DNA of 64,000 nucleotides. It comes from Macrophomina tecta (lineage: Eukaryota; Ascomycota; Dothideomycetes; Botryosphaeriales; Botryosphaeriaceae). The notes beneath the pieces are model-generated. The model was given only the letters and a program-made list of their open reading frames with translations. It was not told where the DNA came from and ran no database searches. The translations under genes were made by a program, and so were the position numbers. Numbering within the stretch: position 1 is the stretch's first letter; every line of letters begins with the position of its first letter. This document shows positions 12,899-23,849 of the stretch, piece after piece. Location of the stretch: contig JAKSGN010000007.1 of NCBI GenBank assembly GCA_024180945.1, forward strand, positions 4,836,001 to 4,900,000. Reading direction: 5' to 3'.

Positions 12899-14444
12899 GC
12901 ACGTGAAAGAATTGCCGGTTGAGGTGAACCCCAGAGGCAAATGATGAAAACTATTTTGGACGCGCAGAACACGGGGATGGAGCTCGCAGTGCATTTCGTA
13001 CATTCGACGACGATGTCCATGACGGCGAGCGATTCGGCGTAAGGTGCATTGGAAGAGGCAAGAAAGAGCTGGATTCCACCACCCAAGAGAGGTATGATGT
13101 TGTTTTCCAAGAGTATCTATTGCTGTGTGGTTTCGAAGTGCTTGGCTGGCAGCCTGCGTTTTCCTACGCAGTTGCGTCGCAGCGGGCGTTTTCGGATAGC
13201 CCTGGTTTAAGGGAGAATGGCGTATTGATGAACTCTTGAGTCTACATTGGCCTGTGCGCTGGGGTCCGCAAGAAAACTGACTGCCAGGTGGGCAGAAGCA
13301 GAATATTCTCGGAACATATTATCCCGAACGTTCTTACATTAAAAGGTGGTGTGGATGTCAAGCGTGCGAAAGCCATATAGAGGAAATGTAGCATGTGCGG
13401 ATCTCTGTTCTCAAGCTATGCGGGGTCCCGGGTGACATAGAGACGGGCTGCGCGCGGAAGCTCACACGTACTGGAGTGGGTCGGTAACGGACTTCTGGAG
13501 CACTGCGTATCCTGAACCTGCCTCGGGGACCGGAGCCTGTTCAGTCGCCCACCGACGGCTGAAGAGACATTGCTCATGATTCAGCATTGCCACAAGACTG
13601 CTGCCCATCTTTCCCCATATTCCACTGCCTGGATTATGTCCAGCCGTCGGATCCTTGTTCAGAGTGGCTGCATGAGCAGCAAACGGGCGCGGCGAGGACG
13701 AATGGAAAGGACCGAAGCGGTAGAGGTGAAGGCGAGCACAGTAGCGGGCGGGCTGGAGCGCTGGAGGCCTATGGATAAAACATGAGCCTGTGTGGCCCGG
13801 AAGGGCTTTTGTCGATGACATACAGAGTGTCCCGCACAAAAAGCTTCGGCTTCAAGTATCTCATTTCTGGTGAGCCGGCCTGCATGCCCTCACTCTGTTG
13901 TGCACGGGTTGTTCAAGACGTTTGTTGATAGGTGAATGACGTGGCTCATGGAGGGCAATGCTCGGAATGTGTCTGCGAGTCCATCTGGGCGCAGTTGGCG
14001 GAAGCTATGATGGGGGACGATCTCGTTCCAAAGATGAAAGTTGGGCAATGAGGGCGATGGTATGAGGCGATGCATGCTATGCGATGGCCAAACTGCAGGG
14101 TGGTAAGTGTCATGGTAGTAGCCTGATGAGAATGAGATGGCGGGCGCGTCTGCTTGCTTTGGTTTTGACGAACACAAGAGGTTGTCGCAGGGTTTTGGAG
14201 CTTTGGTGACTCAGCAACCTGACTCGAGCATCATCGCCGGGCAATTACAGCGCGTTTCATTCCGCTGCTTGTGCCCGCTCCGCTTAATGTCTCAGATGCT
14301 ACATACTCCAGAGAATCATTTGAACATACGAACGTTTCAGGATTAGTTCATCACAGTAAATTAAACCATCGGTTTCGAGCTCATGTATCAGGCCCAGGAA
14401 GTCTTGCACCTTGGAGAATGTATTCTCGAAACGCTAGCTGTGGG
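12899..14444. other. Intergenic stretch between exporter and DUF1593 gene
   Basis: About 1.5 kb separates two convergent genes. Open frames here are short, lack family motifs and overlap each other on both strands. I see no gene, RNA or repeat that I can support. Confidence 0.6.
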
Positions 14445-15984
14445 TCAAGCCGTTGGGTAAAGAATTATACGCCTGTAAGATGTGAGAGTCATCGGTCTCG
14501 AATCTTCAACGGCCAAGATAATATGTGCGGTCTATGGCTGTCAGCAAAATGGAATCAATGCCACGAGGAGGATTACGGCACTTACGATATTACTTTCCAC
14601 CGTGACTTCCACGACGCTTCCAGAAGAATCCACGTTGGTGAAGGTCACGTTGGGAGAGACAAGAGGATCTCTCTTAGTCACAGTCTGCGCGGCTTCTCGA
14701 TAGTGAAACCAGTTGAAGACAAGCTCATCCCCGTCCGGGTCATACGACCCGGAGGCATCCAGCGTTACAGTCTCACCAAAGCGGTAGAAGATCTCGAGAG
14801 CGTCAAGGCCGCATGTATCGTTGACAATGGCAATGGGATGGTGGTTGGCATCCGTTGCATTGACCGTCCATTGCATACGAGCCGCGAAATCGTACTGGAA
14901 AGCGCTCCTCCAACGCCAGATGGAAGCATGCTGGCTGAAGTAAGCCTTGCCATCCACTCCCTCGGCCAGGTCTGCGACATTGCTAAAGATTCCCGTGAGT
15001 CCGGATGCATCGACAGGCTTGTAACGGCCGCCCCAGCCGCCCCATTCGGGATGGTCTGGCGCGTTAAGACCGTTCTGAAGGAGTCCAAGGAATGAAGGGG
15101 TGTCGCCTTCCATAATGTATGCAATATCAGGGTAGTAGGAGCCAAGAGGTCCGATTCGGATGTGCTCCTGGAGCCAGTCATTCGACACAATTGTTTTATC
15201 CGGACCGCCGGTGTCGACATCCGAGGAAATGCCCTGTTCGCACAGGTCAGAGTTACACACTTGTCTGTTGGGAATGCTCGCTTACGATCCAAGTGGCCTG
15301 GTTGTATTCACCGAAAGCATGGATGGAGACGATATTGAACAGTGATGGGAAGTTGGCTCGAATCCACGGCCCAGCATTGTCTTGGTCTGAGATGGAGTAG
15401 ACGCGGAGCTTTGCCACAAAAGCCGCCGTCTCTTCTGCACTTCTTGAGTTCCGTACGTAGTTGAGGGCCTCGGCCAGGACATTGGTTCCTCCCCATGCGC
15501 TAACCCAGAGCGGCTCGGAAGTGGCATCGGTGGCGTTGATAAGAGCAACAGATGCATTACTGGGCTCCAGTTCGAGCGCGTCGAGCCCATAGACGGGGTG
15601 TCCAGCGTAGACGCGGGCTGCGACTTCCTCCGCAGATGGGTATACACCAGCCTCTGGCACCTTGCTGTTGAGATTCTCCGTAACATTTGCATAGCCACCG
15701 ATCACCCAAAAGATTGAGTCCAAGTCGAGAGAATCATTCTTCCAGACAGAGGTTACCGCAGCGATGCCTTCGATTTGGATCTCATTAGCGTGAGTGAGGA
15801 GGCGCACCAAGCTCATTTGGTCATCCGGTTCGTTGCTGATGTCCGTGAGGACGAACAAGCGAGGTTTGGACTGGTAGCGGGCATTTTCGCAACGGCCCGC
15901 GCCAATGGTCGATGCGGTGGTCCGGAATATGATGGATGCTACCAGGGCAAAAAGCACCCGGAGGTGAGCTAGACTGGCGGTCAT
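14445..15984 (-). CDS. Secreted DUF1593 / nucleoside-hydrolase-like protein
   Basis: Predicted 477 aa in three exons: 15286-15984, 14586-15233 and 14445-14531. Introns of 52 and 54 bp have GTAAGC/GTAAGT donors; the second ends CTGACAGCCATAG. The ATG at 15984 gives a signal peptide (hydrophobic LRVLFALVASIIF at 8-20). The mature start contains RLFVLTDISNEPDDQ (42-56), an acidic Asp cluster reminiscent of the nucleoside hydrolase metal site. The middle and end carry WVSAWGGTNVLAEAL, WGGWGG and an Ig-like tail (DPDGDELVFNW). This arrangement matches the DUF1593 family, whose first domain is nucleoside-hydrolase-like and which has been linked to polysaccharide binding. Likely an extracellular glycan- or nucleoside-related enzyme; the substrate is unknown. 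No sign that it belongs to the NRPS cluster beyond position. Confidence 0.87.
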
Positions 15985-17156
15985 CGTTGGTAGCCCAGCA
16001 GGTGGAAATCCGAGCGCGTTCTCGGCTTGCCTGGGAATACCATCGGCATGTTTATATACAGTGCCGCCCGCGATGGAAACGAGTTTGGCTCCACAATGAG
16101 CTATCCCGCAAAAGTGCGATGAAGCCGGATGCATTGGCGTTCCCGACGCCGAGGCTCCAAGAGCCACCCATTCGCTCAGAGTTAGTCCGTGCCCTTTTCC
16201 GTCATTTCGAGGAGTGTTCCCCTGTTGGAGGATTGGGCGCCGGGGTTTCCCCGCAAAAAGTCTGCCAGGAGCGGATTTTCCCCACAACCAATCCCCTGCA
16301 AGTCAATGCGGAGAGCGTCACTCCTGCATCGGCAGGATCCGCATTACGAGGCTGCTTCATCCGGAGAGGGAATGGGGAGGCTCCGATTGCCTTTTTCGAA
16401 TGGAAAGCGGAGGCACGGGTGCCTTAAGTTGTAGCCGTCGGCTTCTTGGTGTGCGCTCGGCAGTTCGTCGTCGGCATGCGCGACTTTTGACCCGGTGCGG
16501 GTTTTGAATGGCCGGCCTTATCATTGGCGTGCACTGATGGAGGCAAAACCCCGTTTCGTTTGAATGTTGTAGATTCCAAAGAAGAGCGTTGCTGTAAAGA
16601 TTGCTTGCCGGCACCCTGGACGGCTTGCACGACTCACAATGGGCCAGGACATGTTGTCACGGCCAGCAACTGCATTAACACATGAACAATATCGGGGCGA
16701 GCGGTATGCAGCAGTTGATGAACTGCTTTTGATGAGGGAAAGACGGCTTTTCAACCCCACCTGTTTCTGTCGAGGTGCGGGCTTCATGCAACGCTCCGAC
16801 GGAGCTCACATGAGGAATTCATATTCGCTGTTGAATCTTTTCGAGCACAATCGCTACTGGGCGGTATTTTGAAGAAGTTTACCCACTTCTGGCCTCGAAT
16901 GATCCTCATATATTGCACATAACAAAGCGAAGCAAAGGATTAACAGTAAACTAGAATTAGAATGTACGCACGCCGGACTTGCATGGAGAGTTAATTCCAA
17001 ACACAACAACATTGCGTAGTCGGGATTATTGCTTAACTGGCCGTCCATTGAACTTTCGAAAGGGCCGACAGTCCGTTCACGAAACACACATTCCATAACC
17101 TGCTAGTGTCGCTCTTGGCAGCGGGGAAAAATCCCTTGGAATCCCCACCACATCAT

Positions 17157-17787
17157 TTACGCAACTTGAATTGCTCCCACCCACTCCAACCATCCCGGGC
17201 CCACCAATCCATATTGAAGCGATACCGCCTTTCTGTACGCATCACGCCAGAACGAGTACCAGATTGCCGACACGTTAGACACTGGGTCTCTGGGCCTGAT
17301 GACAACCTTCGGAAGAGAATTAAGGAGCTCTTCAGCGGTGTTGACGGTGAGTACGTTACCTCACCCGCTGGAAATGACACTTTTCATTATTGCAAGTAGC
17401 ACAACCGTAGTTGTAGAAAGGCATCATTTCAAGACCGCCACCACCAATATCAGCAACGTCCCGCTTGACAGCTTCGACTGATGCGCTGGCGTCCAGGAAG
17501 CCTGTTGGATATAGAGAAGGGTGGTGAAGACGTAGGTGTTGCCCATAAGAGATGCTGTGATGTAGGACCTCGAATCTAACGGCACTGGCTGTTATTCCCA
17601 ATATGAGAACTTGGGAGATCTTCGCGATGTTAATAAGTAGAGTAACCTCGCTCCAAGTTAGGTGTGGCTTCCGAAGCATGTTCCGCGTCCGAGTCGCGGT
17701 CGGCGTCTCTATTAACGCGAAATGGCCCAGGCCCGCCCAAGATCGATTGTCCACGTATTGGACGCATCTGCATGCTGATTGCGCCAT
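17157..17787 (-). pseudogene. Small orphan gene, apparently broken by a frame change
   Basis: From an ATG at 17787 a frame of 143 codons runs to 17356. It contains a hydrophobic segment (VTLLINIAKISQVLILGITA) and a Cys-rich stretch (GCATCNNEKCHF). A second frame directly downstream (about 17350 to TAA at 17157) is open for some 60 codons and looks protein-like, rich in aromatics (AIWYSFWRDAYRK, GPGWLEWVGAIQ). The two frames differ, and I found no convincing intron between them, although GTGAGG with an acceptor at GCTGAAG is conceivable. I do not recognise the family. It could be a frameshifted gene, a spliced gene with odd sites, or chance. Confidence 0.3.
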
Positions 17788-19130
17788 CGCATGTGCCTTG
17801 CAACATCACAGCAGTGTAAAGAATACATCGTCACTGTGATCGCGCAATGTTATATAATGAGACAATTAGACGCATGTGAGCGCCTCGAAGTTGGTTTCCC
17901 CACTGCAGCGTCGGTAGGTGTCTCGCGAACGGCAAATCTCGCGGGTTCGGCGAGCATGGAGAAGCATGAGCTCTCGTACGAGGAACAATAATCAATGCCG
18001 TAGTAGTATATTGTCAGTTCCCCGTTCCCTCTTCCTTACTTCCGGCGATACCACCCTCTCTCGGCATGCTGTCATGCACGCTTGTGCAGTACAAAGAGAT
18101 ACGTTAAGCACCTTGAGCCTCTTGTACAAGCCGCGGTGACTCCTTCTCAAGATCTTGTAGCATCTCGCCTTTCATTAACAGGACATTGTGCGGAACATCC
18201 TCTCCGATGTGTCGACGCATATTATGTGCATGATGATACTCCTGTTGACGCCTAAGGTCGCGGATCGTTGGAATACTGAGTGCTACGGAACACGCGTCTG
18301 TATATAGAGTTGTTGTTGCTAACTAGTAGCTAGGCTAGTTATCGCTGCACTTCTTGCCAGTGAACTGCGAGAAGGTTAGCTCAATAGCTTTTGCAGCACC
18401 GGCTGAAACGCAACACGGTCGGACCGTTACAACACTGAGTGGCCTGCAGGGGAGATGAGGAAGATATCTGCAGCTCATTGGATACCGACCGCGGAAATCC
18501 GTCACGTGGTTGCGGCAAGGCGGAGCTGGCGGCAATAAAACCGCTTGTTAACAAGGTAGATAGATTAGCAGCGACACTCTAAAAATATGTGCACGATATG
18601 CGTCTATAGCACGTAGTGCATATGCGGACCAAGATCTCGCCTCTTTCAAGTTCGTCTTCATGTAGCAAAAAGCATGGGCGTGACTTCGGCCCGCTGTATA
18701 AGACTCTGTTCTGCAGCGCGCTGCATGAAGAGGCTTTCCCAAAGCTCGCTGTCATCACGCTAATTGTGGAAAACCAAATGTAATTGGCGTATCAACAATA
18801 TCCCATGCGCTGTCGCTAATTCTGCGCGCCAAGTTGGGTATGGCAAACCAAAAAATCGCATAGCTTCATTTTGTTTGAACTCAATGGTTGTCCCTTAGAT
18901 GGCCTTGGGTGAAACTGCAAACTGTCTAACAGGGCCAAGAGCCACTATAATACGGTTGGACATTCTCATCTCGACTATCTACTGCTATACGCATGTTCGC
19001 ATTCAAACACATTTAAATGCCTAGCTCTCCATGCAAAACTGGTCGCAATGGGAGCACCCAACGAAGATAAGCGTTGTGGCCATACAAGCCACGCCTTCAA
19101 TCGCGACTATTGCCGGTTTGTGGAGCCAAA

Positions 19131-19146
19131 TTTTTTTTTTTTTTTT
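19131..19146. repeat. T16 homopolymer run
   Basis: Sixteen consecutive T residues in non-coding sequence. On the minus strand it would read as a poly-A run, but no element body with target duplication is visible next to it. Confidence 0.9.
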
Positions 19147-20216
19147 ATCATGTGTAGAGGACATGAAAATTCAACAGTTTGATTGCAATTTTACTCGGGC
19201 TGCGATTGTTCCGCTCTGGTATGTTCGATTGCAGGTGACAAGAAAAGTCTCATCATCATACACGCCGGCTGAAGCCTGAGCCTCCCCCTCGCAGCCCGAA
19301 TCGCCAGGAGTATTGTGAGACAAGAGCTTCTACCAACACCGGAGGCGGAGCCAGCGCACCCGCATACCTTTACAGAAAGCAGATACACGGCCATAGAAGG
19401 AGCACTTTAGCTTGAGCAGTGATTATGATTAAACCGCACAAAACTATCTCGGCCGACAGTCAACCACGAGAACTCATTCTCTTGAAGTTTCTACAAGGTC
19501 AGCTGCGCCAAAGCTTGGACGTCTGTTCACGCGAGCCGGCCCGTCGGATGCAGAGGGAGCATCGCAATGCACGGACGGCAGCCTCCAAAAAGCACGAACA
19601 TCAAATAAGGCCGCCCGAGAAAAAGATTCCCCCGAGATCGGCGCAAGATGATCGTTTCGTGCAGGGTGGAAAAGGGGCCATTCTCTCCATCAGCGGACAT
19701 TAGTCTGCTCCCGCAACGGCATCTCTTCCCTTGTCATGGAATAAGGGTTGTGAAAAAATTTTGCCGGCGATATACTAGCCAGCTCTGTCCTTTATGATAG
19801 CAAGGCGCCAAACCGCGCTTCCATTGGCCGGTATGGCTGTACTGCCTCGAGTAAGTATGAAACTGAACGTTTCAACCTCTCCATCATATTGGCTCCGTAG
19901 GGATAACCGCAGCTTCCGGCGATGTCGCTATGGACCATCAGACACAGAAAGGAGTCACCGGAGATCGAAGGCGCAGGCGCTCCTTGGCTTGTGCTTCACA
20001 ATTCGCCGGTCCTTATTTTGGTAGCGAAACGGTGAGAAGCTCAGACGGTCACTGCGCTATTTGCGTCTGAGGATCCACCACAATCTGCCATCCCCGGGAT
20101 AATGTGACGCTCCGTCGGGTTCCACAGCACCAACACCAAGAGAACTATCGTGAGTCTTGGCAAAATCTCGAGCTTTGTGAAGACGTGTCTGAATGTTTTG
20201 CTCAAAGGGGCGTAGG

Positions 20217-20252
20217 GCGACCATCCACCAGCCGGCGACCATCCACCAGCCA
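20217..20252. repeat. Two-copy 18-bp tandem repeat
   Basis: The unit gcgaccatccaccagccg occurs twice in direct succession, the second copy with one change at its last base (g to a). It lies in non-coding sequence; no function is apparent. Confidence 0.85.
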
Positions 20253-21123
20253 GCAACCTTGCAGCTCTGCCAATCACGGTATGCATCTGATTCTTGTTGG
20301 GCATCCGCCTTTCCTGACAGTCCAAGTATTCACGACAGCTGTATTCCAAGTCCGTCGCGTATCGCATTTCCTCGCTTTAGACCTGAGACCGCAACCCAAT
20401 CGTGCGTACTTTGGTCTGTTGCGGGTGCCTGTCACGCAGCGCCCAACGAGTTAGTCGCCGCAGGATGAGGCAGCCGGGGCGTCTTACGCGCGGCGTGCCA
20501 CCTGATGCTCCCAAATTTTCTGTGTGTTGGGTTGCAAGAGATGAGTTTAACGTAATGGAAATCAGTGCTACAGGCGAGACCACGAGCGCCGCAAGGTCTG
20601 GACCATTAAGCACGCCACCCTGGCGCAAGAGCGCGTAAATGCGTTACCTGGATTTCCAACCAGACACGAGCCGGTGGCCCCAGCGTCATTCTGCGCGGAC
20701 CCACGGACCGGACCGCTTCGGTCGCCTCCCGACCAGTGAGTCTCTCCAGCCGCAATTTCAACATCCCCTTGCGAATTCGAAAACAGCTTGACCTAAAGAA
20801 TAGTAACCCAAAGGGGCGAAAACATCCCGAAGAGCATTCTGGATGCTCGTTCGAATCAGATCCAATATGGACTCCCTCTGCATTCGCCTGCCCAGAACGG
20901 AAGTACTCTCCAGCGCGGCAAAGCAGGCACCCATCATGCACGGGGCTTGGGCAGCATACTCCGGTCGGCGACGGGCGAGGCTCTGCAGTAATGGGCTGGG
21001 AGAGGCTTTGCAGTCATGGGACGGCAGTAATCTTGGTGCTCAGCGATGTGCCTTTTATCCTGAGATGCCACCGCCAGTTGGAGCTTGTGTGCCAGACAGC
21101 AATTCGAATTCGCCTCCCCCCCA

Positions 21124-22664
21124 ATGAGCCAGGGACAACTTCCCACAGCGAGCTCCACAGCCATGAAGGAAGAGGACATCTGTGTGGTGATCACTCCAGT
21201 CGACGAGGAGCAGGAGCCGTCTTCCGATGGTAGCGTTCAAGGCTGGCTCACCGTGCTGGGCTCTACCCTCGTGTATTTTGCCTCTTTCGGCTTCACCAAC
21301 AGCTTCGGCTTCTTCCAGGACTACTACCAGACCCACTACCTCCCGGATTATCCCCCTTCGACAATTGCCTTCATTGGGACATTGCAGACGTCCCTCATGT
21401 ATGTGATTGGGCCAATTGCCGGAGCATTGTTTGACGCCTATGGCTTGAGGGTATGCTACCGACCTCTGACCTATTCATGGACTGCTGTGCTGACATCACT
21501 TAGTGGATCTACCCTGCCGCTGCCTTGGGTTGTTGCTGCTCGGTTGTCGGACTTTCCTTTGCCCAGCCAGGAGCCTTGTGGCAACCGTTCGTCTCTCAGG
21601 TATGCCATTGTGTGATTCGAATCGTTCCATCATGTTTGTTTGGCCTGACGCATGTTAGGGTGTTCTGTTTGGTCTCGTTGTTGCGTTCAACACCCAACCG
21701 GCTCTGGCGGTGGTAGGCCAGCACTTTAAACAACGCCGGGCCCTCGCCATGGGCTTGGTGGCAGGTGGAAGTAGTATTAGTGGCTCCTTCCTACCCATCG
21801 TGCTGTCGTACCTTGTTCCGAAGATTGGCTTCGGCTGGTCGTTGCGAGTAGTCGCGCTCATGATGCTCTGCTGCTACTTGATCGCCATGGCCATTTCCCG
21901 CACGAAGGAACCGCCGAAGCCACCGACGACAAAAGCCATTGTGAAGAGCCTTCTCGACTTTCAAGGCTACAAGGATCCACGGTATTTGGTGCTTGCCATT
22001 GGGAACTTCGTGGCCACGCTCGGCCTGTACATTCCGTATTACTACATCGGTAATTGCCCCCCCACCGCCTTTTTCCGTCCTCCAGCTTCCTGACGTGAAT
22101 AGGATCATATGCACTCCTGCGCCATCCGTCAGCCTCGATTCATCAATATCTCCTTCCACTCATCAATGGCTCCGGATTTTTTGGACGTGTCCTTGGTGGC
22201 TACTTTGCGGACAAGACCGGCCGCTTGAACCTGCTCTGTCCGATGACGCTTCTCTCTGGTATCCTTTGCATTGCCATGTGGCTTCCCGACCAGCCTGGCA
22301 GCATTGCCACAGTTCTCGTATTCGTCTGCCTCTACGGCTTTACTTCCGGCATCTTCATCAGCGTGACTCCTCCGGCCGTAGCGCAGATTTCGCCCGATGA
22401 CAAGATTGGGGGCCGTATTGGCGCCTTCTTCATGCTCACGGCCGTCGCAACCCTTGTCGGAACCCCTATTGCAGGAATGCTCATCGATGAGAGCTCGCCG
22501 GACGGGTACACAAATATGATTATCTTTGCAGTAGGTTTCATCCAGATGATTATGCATTGTAGCTCCGCTGACTAGTATGGCAGGGTGTTACGTTGATTTT
22601 CGGAGGAGGTTTGATGTGTTTTGGACGGATTCTCTGTGAGAGAAATTTAAGGAAGAAGTGTTAA
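21124..22664 (+). CDS. MFS transporter, monocarboxylate-porter-like
   Basis: Predicted 440 aa in five exons: 21124-21450, 21504-21599, 21659-22049, 22103-22530, 22584-22664. Introns of 53-59 bp have GTATGC, GTAATT or GTAGGT donors and CTGAC branch sites. The frame stays continuous throughout. An acidic N-terminal tail precedes GWLTVLGSTLVYFASFGFTN and NSFGFFQDYYQ, the start typical of fungal monocarboxylate-porter-like MFS proteins. Later segments include AFNTQPALAVVGQHFKQRRA, GLVAGGSSISGSFLPIVL, NGSGFFGRVLGGYFADKTGR and GVTLIFGGGLMCFGRILC before a basic C-terminus (ERNLRKKC). It should move a small organic acid or metabolite across a membrane; the substrate cannot be told. It lies 8 kb from the nearest NRPS, so a biosynthetic role is speculative. 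Confidence 0.9.
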
Positions 22665-22839
22665 TCATGATCGATACCCTGGCGCAAAAGGGCATTGGGA
22701 ATTGGACCATTGGAACGGCAAACCAAAAAGCATGGAAGGAAAAAATAGTTTAGGGCGTTTTGCTTTCGAGCGGTAAAAATTAAGGGGAGTAAAAGGTAGG
22801 CGTTGTATATCTTAGAGGAGCACTGGCATATTTTACTAG
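22665..22839. other. Short spacer between MFS gene and retrotransposon
   Basis: Non-coding spacer downstream of the MFS stop codon. Its last five bases, actag, form the left target-site duplication of the copia element. Confidence 0.7.
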
Positions 22840-23058
22840 TGTTGGAAAATGACTAATTGGCAGCCTTGATTCAACTAATGAAGATGAGTTCCCATAGATT
22901 GGTATGTCTAGTAGAGGGAGGCCGTACGGGCTTCCCTTATACCTATTCTATCTACTAGGGTAAAACGGGTATGTAACTTGCTTACCTGCTAAGACAGGTG
23001 TGCAACGAGTATAAGACATAACTAAATCCAAAACACTACTGAATTAAATATTCCAACA
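22840..23058. repeat. Copia LTR, left copy
   Basis: 219-bp terminal repeat, TG...CA ended, nearly identical to the right copy. I count five differences, all with T or A here where the right copy has C or G, and all in CpA/TpG context. This copy is the more mutated one. In the minus-strand sense of the element it is the 3' LTR. Confidence 0.95.
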
Positions 23059-23174
23059 CACCCCCTTCACGTGTTGCCTAAAAGGGAAGTGCGTGATAAA
23101 ACAAAGGTAGGGGTAGGATAAGTGTTGAACTCGTTGTGTACAAAAATTCAAAGAGAAAAAATGCGTGGTAGCGC

Positions 23175-23285
23175 TTAGAATCAAACTCGGAATCTTTTAG
23201 CCTGCCCATATTAAAAATTAAACTCGGAACCTCGGTTCTAACGTAATTAGCGCTTTACCCAATACACCACTCGGTCACGTAAGTG
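23175..23285 (-). other. Degenerate tRNA-like sequence inside the retrotransposon
   Basis: Read on the minus strand, this stretch contains gaccgagtggtgtattggg followed by a CTAA/TTAG stem-like pair and then ggttccgagtttaa. This resembles an A box, anticodon arm and B box spaced as in a tRNA, with RIP-like changes. A second B-box-like string, gattccgagtttgattct, lies just downstream. It could be a tRNA-derived SINE fragment or a captured tRNA. I do not call a functional tRNA. Confidence 0.35.
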
Positions 23286-23849
23286 GGTATATAAGATTAA
23301 AAAGCAAAAATCTTCCCATCTAAAGTAACCAAGCTAACCACTATCATATGCGCTGCGTGCAGCTATATTTGGGCTAATTACCTATTAGATACTAGCGATT
23401 ACGGGATCGGGTGCACCTAGATAGTAAATTAAGGGCCCTTCTACTGGGCAACTAGTAGTTAGAAAAAGGGTTGTCCGACATCGGCTAGATTTCTAAGCCG
23501 GTGGGCGTAATGCTCTAGCTAGGTAAATCTACGGGGCGTGCTAAGCCTAGCTACTAACGTGGCTTATTAGTCTTAGTATTATTCTATAGTGTAGCCTAGC
23601 TAGGGCCGGCCTTCTTAGGGGTTAGTTAATCCGCTTCTTTTTCTGGTTCTTTCTTTCTTTTATAAAGATAACTAGGGAAGAGGGTTATACCTTTATAAAA
23701 GCAATAACACCGTTTACTAAAATCGACTTAGGCCGTTACTTAAAAAGAGGTGTAAGGCTAATTTAGTTAACGAACTAATAGTATTTCTAACGTAGTAAGG
23801 CTTTGGTTAAGCCGTCTACAAGTATAACAGCCGTAGGCGTCTAGCGAAG

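Larger units (their letters stand above)
15985..21123. other. Gene-poor 5-kb stretch
   Basis: Apart from the broken orphan gene at 17157-17787, a T16 run at 19131-19146 and a short tandem repeat at 20217-20252, I find no supported coding sequence. Candidate frames are short and overlap on opposite strands without recognisable motifs. Confidence 0.5.
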
